Of a stretch of 64,000 bases of DNA, positions 54,812 to 63,954 are shown piece after piece. The notes beneath the pieces were generated by a model. The model was not told where the DNA came from. It saw nothing but the letters and a program-made list of their open reading frames with translations, and searched no databases. A program made the translations under genes and the position numbers. The first letter of the stretch is position 1. Each line of letters opens with the position of its first letter. The DNA is from Streptomyces sp. NBC_00443 (GTDB lineage: Bacteria; Actinomycetota; Actinomycetes; Streptomycetales; Streptomycetaceae): the NCBI RefSeq assembly GCF_036014175.1, contig NZ_CP107917.1:2356001-2420000 (forward strand), in the 5' to 3' direction.

Positions 54812-55750
54812 TCAGGCTGTAACCGGTCGTTCGACCAACGCCAGTGCGAGATGCGGAAGTTCTGTGAGATCTGCCGCAGCCCCACTCAGCCAGTGCACCC
54901 GCGGGTCGCGCCTGAACCATGAATCCTGGCGGCGCGCGAAGCGCTTGGTGGCACGAACGGTCTCGGCCCGCGCTTCTTCCAGCGTGCACTCCCCGGCGAG
55001 CGCCGCGAGGACCTGCTGGTACCCGAGTGCGCGCGAGGCCGTACGCCCCCTGCGCAACCCCTGCGCCTCGAGCTCGCGGACCTCGTCCACGAGCCCGGCG
55101 TCCCACATCCGGTCGACCCGGCTCGCGATGCGCTCGTCCAGCTCGGGTCGGGCCACGTCGACGCCGATCTGGACCGTGTCGTAGATCGAGTCATGACCGG
55201 GGAGATTGGCCGTGAAGGGCTGGCCGGTGATCTCGATCACCTCGAGAGCCCGGACGATACGGCGGCCGTTGCTGGGCAGGATCGCCTGCGCGGCCTCGGG
55301 GTCGGCGGCGGCGAGGCGGGCGTGCAGCGCGCCGGATCCGCGCAGCGCGAGCTCCTCCTCGAGCCGGGCCCTGACCTCGGGGTCGGTGCCGGGGAACTCC
55401 AGGTTGTCGACGGCACCACGGACGTACAGCCCCGAGCCGCCGACCAGGATCGGCCAGCGCCCCTCGGCGAGCAGTGCGTCGATCCGCTCCCGCGCGAGCC
55501 GCTGGTACTCGGCGACGGACGCCGCGACGGTGACGTCCCAGATGTCCAGGAGGTGGTGCGGCACGCCCGCGCGCTCCTGGGGCGTCAGCTTGGCGGTGCC
55601 GATGTCCATCCCTCGGTAGAGCTGCATGGAGTCGGCGTTGACGACCTCACCCCCGAGCTGCTGGGCGAGGAAAACGCCCAGATCGGACTTTCCGGCCGCG
55701 GTGGGTCCGACTACGGCGATGACACGGGGGGCGAGGGGTGCACTACTCAC
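54812..55750 (-). CDS. miaA: tRNA dimethylallyltransferase
   Basis: A 312-residue enzyme that adds a dimethylallyl group to N6 of A37 in tRNAs reading UNN codons, the substrate for MiaB encoded nearby. The P-loop is VVGPTAAGKSDLGVF. The signatures VVNADSMQLYRGMDIGTAK and HHLLDIWDV follow, then ILVGGSGLYVRG and NGRRIVRALEVIEITGQP. The C-terminal basic KRFARRQDSWFRRD binds tRNA. The GTG at 55750 fits the family N terminus; the ribosome-binding site is weak. Confidence 0.95.
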   Translation of the reverse strand: MSSAPLAPRVIAVVGPTAAGKSDLGVFLAQQLGGEVVNADSMQLYRGMDIGTAKLTPQERAGVPHHLLDIWDVTVAASVAEYQRLARERIDALLAEGRWPILVGGSGLYVRGAVDNLEFPGTDPEVRARLEEELALRGSGALHARLAAADPEAAQAILPSNGRRIVRALEVIEITGQPFTANLPGHDSIYDTVQIGVDVARPELDERIASRVDRMWDAGLVDEVRELEAQGLRRGRTASRALGYQQVLAALAGECTLEEARAETVRATKRFARRQDSWFRRDPRVHWLSGAAADLTELPHLALALVERPVTA

Positions 55751-55932
55751 CGCCCCAGTCTCGCAAACCTCACGGGGTGGCCTCGAACGAGTTACGTGAC
55801 GGCACACGCGCGGGGTCGTTTCCTGTTGCGAGGTTTTCGCCGCCGGTTTCGAGGAGGCGGCGGCCCGGGGGCGCAAACGGACGCACCGGACGACGCGGGA
55901 TTTCGCCCGCACGAGTAACGTATGGAGTGGAT

Positions 55933-56208
55933 ATGGGCGTTTTCGCACGACTTTTGCGGAGGTCGAAGGCCACGGACGAGACGTCAACCGCCGAGGCCCA
56001 GGCCGACACACCAACGGCCGAGCCGACGGCGGAAGAGGCGGCGGAGGCGAAGGGGACGGCCGAGACCAAGGCCGAGGACGCGGCCGAGTCGACGGCGGCG
56101 GAGGCCGTCGAGGCCGATGCCGACACCGACGACGGCGTCGAGATCCCGAAGCAGCAGTCCGCCGACGAGGCAGCCGACAGTGAGGCCGGCGAAGGCGCCC
56201 GCACGTAA
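55933..56208 (+). CDS. small acidic Ala/Glu-rich protein
   Basis: A 91-residue protein: a basic start (MGVFARLLRRSK) then about 60 residues of Ala, Glu and Thr repeats, and a conserved C terminus, VEIPKQQSADEAADSEAGEG. GGAGTGGAT precedes the ATG. The downstream antitoxin-like gene begins 24 bases after its stop, so they probably share a transcript. No function can be assigned; some homologues carry unsupported motility labels. Confidence 0.75.
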   Translation: MGVFARLLRRSKATDETSTAEAQADTPTAEPTAEEAAEAKGTAETKAEDAAESTAAEAVEADADTDDGVEIPKQQSADEAADSEAGEGART

Positions 56209-56232
56209 CTGCCCCGCGCGGGAAGGTGAAGC

Positions 56233-56502
56233 ATGGGTCTGATGCACAATTTGAAAGCCAAACTCGCCCCGGCCAAGGACAAGGTCTCCGACTTCGCGCA
56301 GCGGCACGAGGAGCAGGTCCATCACGGCCTCGACAAGGCCGCGAGGGCCGTCGACCAGCGGACCAAGGGCAAGTACAGCGACAGGATCCACACCGGCACG
56401 GGCAAGGCCAAGGGCGCCATGGGCCGACTCGCGCACAAGGACGACGACACGGCGACCGGCAGCAGCACACCTCCGCCGGACGCACCCCCGCCGACCACCT
56501 GA
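56233..56502 (+). CDS. antitoxin-like protein (MT0933/Rv0909 type)
   Basis: An 89-residue protein related to mycobacterial MT0933/Rv0909-type antitoxins. The helical, Lys-rich core is LKAKLAPAKDKVSDFAQR, HHGLDKAARAVDQRTKGKYS and IHTGTGKAKGAMGRLAHK, with a Pro/Thr tail. GGGAAGGTGAAG precedes the ATG. No recognisable toxin gene adjoins it, so a toxin-neutralising role is doubtful. It looks more like a small stress or desiccation-type helical protein. Follows the acidic protein gene. Confidence 0.8.
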   Translation: MGLMHNLKAKLAPAKDKVSDFAQRHEEQVHHGLDKAARAVDQRTKGKYSDRIHTGTGKAKGAMGRLAHKDDDTATGSSTPPPDAPPPTT

Positions 56503-56636
56503 ACGGCACATCGCCGGACGGCCGCGGAGCTTGACCGCTCCCGGCCGTCCGCCGTTTCCGGACGGCGTCGGCGTGCCCCTGCGAGCTGCGCCGACGTGCG
56601 CACGACCAGTCCGACGTGAGCCCAGGCCGACGCGGG

Positions 56637-57350
56637 CTACGACCAGGTCGCGACCAGGTACGCCACGCCGTACGGCGCGTCCTCATAGAGCAAGGCGCCC
56701 TCAAGTCCCGCCTCCTCGGCAGCGCCCGCGAGGACCTGCCAGGAGGCTCGGCCGGAGGCCTTCAACTCGCGTGCGAGCTCGGTGTCCAGCTCCTTGAGGG
56801 CGGCCACGTCCGCCTCGCCCAGGGCACGCGCGACGGACGCGTCGAAGGGTGCCGCCCGCTCATCGAGGTAGCCAGGAGCCTTGAGCGTGCGGCAGGCACT
56901 GGAGTCGCCCATCACCAACAGCGCCACCCGGTCGGCTCGGGCGGCGGTGTCCCTTCCGATATCAATACACCGCTCGGCCTCGAGAGGTTCCCTCACACCG
57001 AGCCCCTCGATCGGGGCGTCCGCCCAGGTGGTCCGCTCCAGCAGCCACGCCGCGACAGCGAGCGAGGTCGGCAGCGCACGCCGTGGCTCCTCCGCCGCCT
57101 GCGCGCCCAGTCGAACGTCGACGTCCACGCCGAAGCCCCGGAACGAGCCCGGCGTACCTTCGGCGTACGTTCCGTGGCCGCTCTCCTCAGCAGGTCCGAC
57201 GACCACGAGAAGGTCGGGCCTGGCGGCTGCGAGGACGCCGAGCGCGTCCGTGCACGCCGCCCGCGCGGCGTCCAGCTCGGGTGCAGCCCCCGCGGCGACC
57301 TGCGGGACGAGGAGAGGCGGGCAGGGGCAGACTGCGGCAGCGACAAGCAT
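56637..57350 (-). CDS. class III extradiol dioxygenase-like protein
   Basis: A 237-residue protein of the LigB fold. It begins LVAAAVCPCPPLLVPQVAAG and keeps LLVVVGPAEESGHGTY, where classical enzymes have metal ligands, and VALLVMGDSSACRTLKAPGYLDER. The usual active-site histidines are largely absent, since CPCPPLL stands where PHPP is common, so enzymatic ring cleavage is doubtful. It is conserved beside miaB in streptomycetes. ATG start, with no obvious ribosome-binding site. Confidence 0.8.
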   Translation of the reverse strand: MLVAAAVCPCPPLLVPQVAAGAAPELDAARAACTDALGVLAAARPDLLVVVGPAEESGHGTYAEGTPGSFRGFGVDVDVRLGAQAAEEPRRALPTSLAVAAWLLERTTWADAPIEGLGVREPLEAERCIDIGRDTAARADRVALLVMGDSSACRTLKAPGYLDERAAPFDASVARALGEADVAALKELDTELARELKASGRASWQVLAGAAEEAGLEGALLYEDAPYGVAYLVATWS

Positions 57351-57430
57351 GATCGGCAGGGTAACCCCGCGGGTCGGCCGGGTGTCACTCCTCGATGAGC
57401 ACGCCGGTCAGGTCGAGGACCCTGAGCGCC

Positions 57431-58948
57431 TCAGTCGCAGCCGCAGCCGCTCCCCGTCGTCACCGGCTGCGGAGCCGGGACGCCGATCTTCGGGAGGCCG
57501 AGCATCACGCCCGCGGGCGTGGCGGCCTCGGCGGTGTTGCGCTTCTCCCAAGCGTCACCCGCGCGCGTGCGGCGCACGTCCAGGGCGGGCCCCTCGGCGA
57601 GGAGGTGGTGCGGGGCGGCATACGTGATCTCGACGGTCACCACGTCGCCGGGACGGACGTCCTGCTCCGGCTTGGTGAAGTGGACCAGGCGGTTGTCGGG
57701 GGCACGCCCGGACAGGCGGTGGGTGGCGCCGTCCTTGCGGCCCTCGCCCTCGGCGACCATCAGCTCGAACGTGCGGCCGACCTGCTTCTTGTTCTCCTCC
57801 CAGGAGATCTCCTCCTGAAGGGCAACGAGGCGCTCGTAGCGCGCCTGGACGACCTTCTTGGGGATCTGGTTCTCCATGGTGGCCGCGGGGGTGCCGGGGC
57901 GCTTGGAGTACTGGAAGGTGAACGCCTGCGCGAAGCGGGCCTCGCGGACCACGTGCAGCGTCTGCTCGAAGTCCTCCTCCGTCTCGCCGGGGAAGCCCAC
58001 GATGATGTCGGTCGTGATCGCGGCGTGCGGGATGGCGGCGCGGACCTTCTCGATGATCCCCAGGTAGCGATCCTGACGGTAGGAGCGGCGCATCGCCTTC
58101 AGGACCGTGTCCGAGCCGGACTGGAGCGGCATGTGCAGCTGCGGCATCGCGTTCGGCGTCTCGGCCATGGCGGCGATGACGTCGTCGGTGAAGTCGCGCG
58201 GGTGCGGGGACGTGAAGCGGACGCGCTCCAGGCCGTCGATGTTCCCGCAGGCCCGCAGCAGCTTGCTGAACGCCTCGCGGTCGCCGATGTCGGAGCCGTA
58301 CGCGTTGACGTTCTGGCCGAGCAGCGTGATCTCGCTGACGCCCTCGGCGACCAGGGCCTCGACCTCGGCGAGGATGTCGCCGGGGCGGCGGTCCTTCTCC
58401 TTGCCGCGCAGGGCCGGGACGATGCAGAAGGTGCAGGTGTTGTTGCAGCCGACGGAGATCGACACCCAGGCCGCGTAGGCGCTCTCGCGCCTCGTCGGCA
58501 GCGTCGACGGGAACGCCTCCAGCGACTCGGCGATCTCGACCTGCGCCTCCTCCTGCACGCGCGCGCGTTCCAGCAGGACGGGCAGCTTGCCGATGTTGTG
58601 CGTGCCGAAGACGACGTCCACCCAGGGCGCCCGCTTCACGATGGTGTCGCGGTCCTTCTGTGCGAGGCAGCCGCCGACCGCGATCTGCATCCCGGGCCGC
58701 TTGGTCTTCATCGGCGCGAGATGGCCGAGGTTGCCGTACAGCTTGTTGTCGGCGTTCTCACGGACCGCGCAGGTGTTGAATACCACTACGTCCGCGTCGC
58801 CGTCCGAGCCCTCGGGCGCGCGTACGTAACCGGCGTCTTCGAGCAGCCCGGACAATCGCTCGGAATCGTGGACGTTCATCTGGCACCCGTAGGTGCGCAC
58901 CTCGTATGTCTTCACGCCCACTGCCTGGCTCCGGTCGCTGCTGCTCAT
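57431..58948 (-). CDS. miaB: tRNA methylthiotransferase MiaB
   Basis: Radical SAM enzyme of 505 residues that adds a methylthio group at C2 of i6A37 in tRNA, acting after MiaA. The N-terminal cluster cysteines are in [20 protein letters not shown] and VGGCLAQ. The radical SAM motif is [12 protein letters not shown]. The central region has [15 protein letters not shown] and [14 protein letters not shown], and a TRAM domain follows near residue 395. The C terminus ends GCGCD. ATG start. Confidence 0.96.
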   Translation of the reverse strand: MSSSDRSQAVGVKTYEVRTYGCQMNVHDSERLSGLLEDAGYVRAPEGSDGDADVVVFNTCAVRENADNKLYGNLGHLAPMKTKRPGMQIAVGGCLAQKDRDTIVKRAPWVDVVFGTHNIGKLPVLLERARVQEEAQVEIAESLEAFPSTLPTRRESAYAAWVSISVGCNNTCTFCIVPALRGKEKDRRPGDILAEVEALVAEGVSEITLLGQNVNAYGSDIGDREAFSKLLRACGNIDGLERVRFTSPHPRDFTDDVIAAMAETPNAMPQLHMPLQSGSDTVLKAMRRSYRQDRYLGIIEKVRAAIPHAAITTDIIVGFPGETEEDFEQTLHVVREARFAQAFTFQYSKRPGTPAATMENQIPKKVVQARYERLVALQEEISWEENKKQVGRTFELMVAEGEGRKDGATHRLSGRAPDNRLVHFTKPEQDVRPGDVVTVEITYAAPHHLLAEGPALDVRRTRAGDAWEKRNTAEAATPAGVMLGLPKIGVPAPQPVTTGSGCGCD

Positions 58949-59051
58949 GGGACAAGGGTATGCGGTCGTGAAAGCCCGTTGGCCCGGCCCGAGACGGTCA
59001 CGCCGTGAGCGCCCGACCGTCCGTCGCCGGCCCGGCTAGGTCGTGTCCGGC

Positions 59052-59465
59052 CTAGGCCCCGTCGCCGCCCCACCCCTGGCGGCGCAGCACACTCGATACG
59101 TCGGGTACTTCGTAGTGCTCACCCTTGAGGACCTTGCCGTCGGCCCGGCGGGCGACCCGGCCGTCGGGGCCCAGCTTGGTCATGTTGGACCGGTGGATCT
59201 CGGCCAGGACGGCATCGAGGTCGATGCCGTGGACCAGGGCCGTTCCGTACGCGACGTAGACCACGTCGGCCAGCTCGTGCGCGAGCTTGTCGAGCGGGCC
59301 GGCGACGGACACCTCGGCGACCTCCTCGGCCTCCTCGGCCTCCTCGGCGAGCAGTTCCCCACGATGGGCGGCGAGTTCCGGGGAGACCTCGGTCGGTGTA
59401 CTGCGGGCGTCGAGACCGAAGGCGAGGTGGAATTCACGGACCAGGTTGGCGGGAGAGGAACTCAT
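59052..59465 (-). CDS. MazG-like nucleotide pyrophosphohydrolase
   Basis: A 137-residue all-alpha NTP pyrophosphatase. The catalytic acidic helix is recognisable as RGELLAEEAEEAEEV, with the second site in LAHELADVVYVAYGTALVHG, followed by LDAVLAEIHRSNMTKLG. It probably hydrolyses non-canonical or excess nucleoside triphosphates. The chosen ATG starts the conserved part; no ribosome-binding site is seen, and the longer reading to 59648 is random in composition. Divergent from the TAXI gene. Confidence 0.87.
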   Translation of the reverse strand: MSSSPANLVREFHLAFGLDARSTPTEVSPELAAHRGELLAEEAEEAEEVAEVSVAGPLDKLAHELADVVYVAYGTALVHGIDLDAVLAEIHRSNMTKLGPDGRVARRADGKVLKGEHYEVPDVSSVLRRQGWGGDGA

Positions 59466-59675
59466 GCGGCGACTTTGTCGGCGGGGTCTGACAGTCGGGT
59501 CGACAGCCGGGTCGGACCGTCCTCGCCGCGGGTGCGACCGCCGCTGACGGTGTTGAGGCGGGCCGGTGGCGGAGGCCGATCGCTGTCGGTCGCCTGCCTC
59601 CCCGCCCCCTCCGTGCCGTCCGCCTGTGACCCCTGCCCTGGTCAGCACCGCGTTCCTGCTGGCAGGATCGCGGAC

Positions 59676-60671
59676 ATGTCCAAGGCACTCACCCGCATCA
59701 GCAGGCGCCGGGCCCTGCAGGGCGCGGCGGCCGGGCTCGTGACCCTCGGGTTGCTGCTGTGGTGGCTGCTGCCCCTCGGTGAGGAGACGCCGAGCGGGAC
59801 GATCACTTTCAGTACGGGCACGCGCGCGGGGGTGTACCAGGAGTACGGCGAGCTTCTGCGCGAGGAGCTTGCCAAGGACATGCCGCAGCTGAACGTGCGG
59901 CTGCTGACCAGCGCCGGGTCCCAGGAGAACGTCGAGCGTGTGGCGACCGGCAAGGCCGACTTCACGATCGCCGCCGCCGACGCGGTGGACACGTACCGGA
60001 TCGACGGCAAGCCCGTCATGGACCGGCTGCGCGGCGTCGCCCGCCTGTACGACGACTACGTACAGCTCGTCGTCCCGCCGGACTCGGACATCCGCTCCGT
60101 CGCCGACCTCAAGGGCAAGCGGGTGGCCATAGGGCTACCCCACTCCGGCGTGCGGCTGATCGCCACGCGCGTGCTGGAGGCCGCCGGCATCGACCCGGAG
60201 AAGGACATCACGCCCAGGTCGGACGGCATCGACACCGGGCCCAAGCGGCTGGGGCACGAGCTCGACGCGTTCTTCTGGTCGGGCGGGGTGCCCACGGGCG
60301 GGCTGGAGCAGATCGCCGAGACCTCCGCGTTCCGGTTCGTGCCGATCGACGCCGGCCTCGTCGCCAAGGTGCACGCCCAGGGCGACGCGGCCCACTTCTA
60401 CCGGGCGACCAACATGCCGGAGTCGGCCTATCCGACCATCCAGAACGGCGACACGGTGCCCACGATCGCCGTCTCCAACCTGTTGATCACCCGCAAGGAC
60501 ATGGACCCCCGGCTCACCGAATGGCTGACCCGGACGGTGATCAAGAGTCGCGACGGCATCGGCGCCCACGTCCACTCCGCGCAACTCGTCGACCTGCGCA
60601 CGGCGATCTACACCAACCCCCTGACCCTGCACGCCGGGGCTCGGAACTATTACCGCTCGGTGAAGCCGTAG
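59676..60671 (+). CDS. orphan TAXI-family TRAP solute-binding protein
   Basis: A 331-residue extracytoplasmic binding protein. The N terminus SRRRALQGAAAGLVTLGLLL combines a twin-arginine-like motif with a long helix, so it is probably membrane-anchored rather than released. TAXI motifs follow: ITFSTGTRAGVYQEYGELL, TSAGSQENVERVATGKADFT, VADLKGKRVAIGLPHSGVRL and HELDAFFWSGGVPTGGLEQI. No TRAP membrane subunit is encoded nearby. TAXI proteins often bind glutamate, glutamine or other carboxylates. Convergent with gluK; it may present ligand to the sensor. Confidence 0.9.
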   Translation: MSKALTRISRRRALQGAAAGLVTLGLLLWWLLPLGEETPSGTITFSTGTRAGVYQEYGELLREELAKDMPQLNVRLLTSAGSQENVERVATGKADFTIAAADAVDTYRIDGKPVMDRLRGVARLYDDYVQLVVPPDSDIRSVADLKGKRVAIGLPHSGVRLIATRVLEAAGIDPEKDITPRSDGIDTGPKRLGHELDAFFWSGGVPTGGLEQIAETSAFRFVPIDAGLVAKVHAQGDAAHFYRATNMPESAYPTIQNGDTVPTIAVSNLLITRKDMDPRLTEWLTRTVIKSRDGIGAHVHSAQLVDLRTAIYTNPLTLHAGARNYYRSVKP

Positions 60672-60727
60672 GGCTCTGCCGAACCGCGGGACTCGGTGAA
60701 GCCATGGGGCTCCGCCGAACCGCAGGA
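60656..60727. repeat. 36-bp imperfect direct repeat over a stop codon
   Basis: The last codons of the TAXI gene (CTCGGTGAAGCC...) recur 36 bases later with four mismatches, past the stop. The second copy reads TGAAGCCATGGGGCTCCGCC. It looks like a local duplication in the convergent gap before gluK. No terminator hairpin is obvious beside it. Confidence 0.7.
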
Positions 60728-60798
60728 ACGGTCGAGCGGTCGAACGGTCGAGCGGGACCCGATCAGCCGCACTGAGGCACCGGACCCGGTCAGCCCCG

Positions 60799-62193
60799 TT
60801 AAGGCGTCGGCCCCGACCGGGGTACCGCCACCGTCACCCGCAGCCCGTGCGGCTCATGACGTCCGTACGAGATCGAGCCGCCGCCCGCCGCGAGCAGCGC
60901 CCGCGAGATCGACAGGCCCAGGCCTGAGCCCTTGATGTTCTGGTGCCGTCCGCTGCGCCAGAAGCGGTCGCCGACGCGGGCGAGTTCCTCGTCGGTGAGG
61001 CCGGGGCCGTTGTCGGTCACCTCGATCGTGGACGTATTGCCGTCGGCGGTGACGGTCACATCGACGCGCTCGTCCTTGGGCGTGAACTTGACCGCGTTGT
61101 CGATCACCGCGTCCAGCGCGCTGGACAGCGCCACCGGGTCGGCCCAGGCGGTGGTGGGCGGGCAGGTCCCCACCAGCCGAACGCCCTTGGCCTCCGCGGT
61201 CGGCGCCCAGGCTGCGACGCGCTCGGCGGCCAGCGCACCGACGTCGGTCAGCCGGAGGTCGGCGGCGGTGTGCTCGGCGAGGGCCAGGTCGAGCAGGTCG
61301 TCCAGGACCTGCGCCAGGCGCTTGCCCTCGGCCTGCACCGAAGCGATCTCCTGATTGCCCTCCGGTAGCTCGAAAGCGAGCAGTTCGATCCGCAGCAGCA
61401 GCGCCGCGAGCGGGTTGCGCAGCTGGTGCGAGGCGTCGGCGACGAAGGCGCGCTGCTGCTCCAGCACGTCCTCGACGTTGTCCGCCATCTCGTTGAACGA
61501 CCGGGCCAGCCGCCGGAGTTCCGGCGGACCACTGGCGACCGCGACACGGGACTTCAGGCGGCCGCTCGCGATCTCGTGCGTGGTCACGTCCAGTACACGC
61601 ACCGGCCTGAGCACCCAGCCGGTCAGCCTGAGGGCGGCCCCGACGGCCACCAGCATCGCGGCCGTCAAGCCCGCGCCGATGATCAGCCAGCCGTGCAGGA
61701 TCCGCGAACGCATCTGGCCGGTGGGCGAGTCGGTGACCACGACCGCGACGACGTCACCGTCCCGGATGACCGGTGAGGCGATGACGAGCCGGTTGCGCTG
61801 CCAGGGCCACACCTGCTTGGGGTCGTGGCTGCGCCGGCTCAGCAGCGACTCCTCGAAGGCGTCGCGCTCCTCGCCGACCTCGGGCAGGAACCAGGTCGTC
61901 GGCCCGTTGGCCAGGGGTGTGTCGTTGGGCAGGAAGACACCGGCCCGGATGCCGTAGACCTCGTAGTAGCTCTCGAGTTCCCGGCTGAGGATGCGCAGCT
62001 CGTCTCGGGACTCGGAGGTGGCGGTATCCGCGGCAGGCCGTGCGATGGCCGCGAAGTACGCGGTGTCGTCGATGCGGTCGACGACCAGCTTCTGCTGCTG
62101 GGCCGCGGCGAGGCTGACGGCGAGCGGTACGCCGAGGGCGAGCAGGACGGCCGCCATAAGGATGATGAGCAGCGGGAGAAGACGAGTGCGCAC
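60799..62193 (-). CDS. gluK: sensor histidine kinase GluK
   Basis: A 464-residue kinase. Helix 1 at about 5-30, an extracytoplasmic domain to about 165, helix 2 at 168-190, then HAMP. The phosphoacceptor His is near residue 256 in FVADASHQLRNPLAALL. The ATPase domain has DAVIDNAVKFTP, VTDNGPGL and GSGLGLSISRALL. The GTG start lies nine bases after the gluR stop. Synteny with gluA and gluR identifies it with S. coelicolor GluK, reported to sense extracellular glutamate and control gluABCD. The sensor domain itself is not diagnostic. Confidence 0.88.
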   Translation of the reverse strand: MRTRLLPLLIILMAAVLLALGVPLAVSLAAAQQQKLVVDRIDDTAYFAAIARPAADTATSESRDELRILSRELESYYEVYGIRAGVFLPNDTPLANGPTTWFLPEVGEERDAFEESLLSRRSHDPKQVWPWQRNRLVIASPVIRDGDVVAVVVTDSPTGQMRSRILHGWLIIGAGLTAAMLVAVGAALRLTGWVLRPVRVLDVTTHEIASGRLKSRVAVASGPPELRRLARSFNEMADNVEDVLEQQRAFVADASHQLRNPLAALLLRIELLAFELPEGNQEIASVQAEGKRLAQVLDDLLDLALAEHTAADLRLTDVGALAAERVAAWAPTAEAKGVRLVGTCPPTTAWADPVALSSALDAVIDNAVKFTPKDERVDVTVTADGNTSTIEVTDNGPGLTDEELARVGDRFWRSGRHQNIKGSGLGLSISRALLAAGGGSISYGRHEPHGLRVTVAVPRSGPTP

Positions 62194-62202
62194 CCTTGCC
62201 CG

Positions 62203-62889
62203 CTACGAGGCCGGGGCGACGAGTCGGTAGCCGACGCCGCGTACGGTCTCGATCAGCGCCGGCATGCGCAGCTTGGCGCGCAGGGACGCCACATGCACCT
62301 CAAGAGTGCGCCCGGTCCCCTCCCAACTCGTGCGCCACACCTCACTGATGATCTGCTCCCGCCGGAAGACCACGCCGGGGCGCTGGGCGAGCAGGGCCAG
62401 CAGATCGAACTCCTTGCGGGTCAGTTGGATTACCGAACCGTCGACGCTGACCTGGCGGGTGTTCAGTTCGATGTGTACGGCGCCCATGCGCAGTACGCCG
62501 TCGCCGCCCGTCCCGGTGTCCTCCGGAACGGTGCGCCGGCTGACGGCGTGGATCCGGGCGAGCAGCTCTCCGGTGTCGTACGGCTTCACCACATAGTCGT
62601 CGGCACCGAGGTTGAGGCCATGAATACGCGAACGGACGTCCGAGCGCGCGGTGACCATGATCACCGGGGTGCTGGTGCGCTTGCGGATCTTGCCGCAGAC
62701 CTCGTAACCGTCCTGGTCGGGCAGGCCGAGGTCGAGGAGGACGACGCCGAAGCCGTTGCCCTCGGGGACGAGCGCCTGGAGGGCCTCCTCGCCGCTACGC
62801 GCGTGCGTGACGTCGAAACCGTGACGTGCCAGGACCGCGGACAGCGCGGCGGCGACGTGGTTGTCGTCCTCGACGAGGAGCAGTCTCAT
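62203..62889 (-). CDS. gluR: OmpR-family response regulator GluR
   Basis: A 228-residue regulator paired with GluK. The receiver domain shows LLLVEDDNHVAAAL, phosphoacceptor Asp in VVLLDLGLPDQDG, VTARSDVRSR and DYVVKPYDTGELLARI. The C-terminal winged helix includes LTRKEFDLLALLAQRPGVVF and the recognition region TLEVHVASLRAKLR. AAGGAGG precedes the ATG. It is transcribed away from gluA, which it is reported to activate in S. coelicolor when glutamate is present. Confidence 0.9.
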   Translation of the reverse strand: MRLLLVEDDNHVAAALSAVLARHGFDVTHARSGEEALQALVPEGNGFGVVLLDLGLPDQDGYEVCGKIRKRTSTPVIMVTARSDVRSRIHGLNLGADDYVVKPYDTGELLARIHAVSRRTVPEDTGTGGDGVLRMGAVHIELNTRQVSVDGSVIQLTRKEFDLLALLAQRPGVVFRREQIISEVWRTSWEGTGRTLEVHVASLRAKLRMPALIETVRGVGYRLVAPAS

Positions 62890-63060
62890 CCCGGCCTCCT
62901 TCGGTTCATCGGACGTACGATTCGGACAGGTAAACAGTGCGTGCACGCGCGCGAGTGCACCAAGGAAGTCACGCTGATGGACGATGACGCCGTCAAGTGG
63001 GTTCCGGTTGCTCGCGGCTTCCGTTATCCAGCCGGTACGCGCCCAGGTCGCAAGTGCTAC

Positions 63061-63084
63061 GACACGTGTCCGATTGCTATCGGA
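63061..63084. promoter_or_regulatory. palindromes in gluR-gluA promoter region
   Basis: GACACGTGTC (63061-63070, perfect 10-bp palindrome) is joined to TCCGAT-N4-ATCGGA (63069-63084). Both lie about 95-115 bases upstream of gluA, in the 288-bp divergent region where GluR must act. No other strong symmetry is visible there. Assignment to GluR is inference. Confidence 0.4.
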
Positions 63085-63177
63085 TCGTGATGCTCAGATT
63101 CACCTCAGAACTAATGACGCAGGTCGGATACGGTTACTACTGTCCTCCGAAACCGAGGAGGACGGAGCCTGAGAGCG

Positions 63178-63954
63178 ATGACCGAAGTATCGGTGGCCAA
63201 GGAAGATGCGGCCGCGACCGGCGACCTGGTCGTCCTGAAGAACGTGAACAAGCACTTTGGCGCGTTGCACGTGCTCCAGGACATCGACCTGACGATCGCC
63301 CGCGGTGAGGTCGTCGTGGTCATCGGACCCTCCGGGTCCGGGAAGTCCACCCTGTGCCGCACCATCAACCGCCTCGAGACGATCGACTCCGGCGCGATCG
63401 CCATCGACGGCAAGCCGCTGCCCGCTGAGGGCAAGGCGCTTGCCAAGCTGCGCGCCGACGTCGGAATGGTCTTCCAGTCCTTCAACCTTTTCGCGCACAA
63501 GACCGTGCTCGAGAACGTGATGCTGGGACAGATCAAGGTCCGCAAGACGGACAAGAAGGCCGCCGAGGACAAGGCCCGCGCCCTGCTCGACCGGGTGGGT
63601 GTGGCCAGCCAGGCGGACAAGTACCCTGCCCAGCTCTCCGGCGGCCAGCAGCAGCGTGTGGCCATCGCCCGAGCGTTGGCCATGGACCCCAAGGTCATGC
63701 TCTTCGACGAGCCGACGTCGGCTCTCGACCCGGAGATGATCAACGAGGTCCTGGAGGTCATGCAGCAGCTCGCCCGGGACGGCATGACCATGATCGTCGT
63801 CACCCATGAGATGGGCTTCGCCCGTTCGGCCGCCAACCGAGTGGTGTTCATGGCAGACGGCAAGATCGTCGAAGAAGCTGTGCCGGACCAGTTCTTCAGC
63901 AACCCGCGCAGCGACCGCGCCAAGGACTTCCTGTCCAAGATCCTGCATCACTGA
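63178..63954 (+). CDS. gluA: glutamate ABC transporter ATPase GluA
   Basis: ATP-binding subunit of a polar amino acid (glutamate) importer, 258 residues. Walker A is GPSGSGKST, the Q-loop [10 protein letters not shown], the signature [15 protein letters not shown], Walker [15 protein letters not shown] and the switch His in VTHEMGF, all canonical. ATG start in context TGAGAGCGATG. The binding protein (gluB) and permeases (gluC, gluD) should follow beyond the window edge; the last 46 bases show no gene start. Controlled by the divergent GluR/GluK system. Confidence 0.95.
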   Translation: MTEVSVAKEDAAATGDLVVLKNVNKHFGALHVLQDIDLTIARGEVVVVIGPSGSGKSTLCRTINRLETIDSGAIAIDGKPLPAEGKALAKLRADVGMVFQSFNLFAHKTVLENVMLGQIKVRKTDKKAAEDKARALLDRVGVASQADKYPAQLSGGQQQRVAIARALAMDPKVMLFDEPTSALDPEMINEVLEVMQQLARDGMTMIVVTHEMGFARSAANRVVFMADGKIVEEAVPDQFFSNPRSDRAKDFLSKILHH

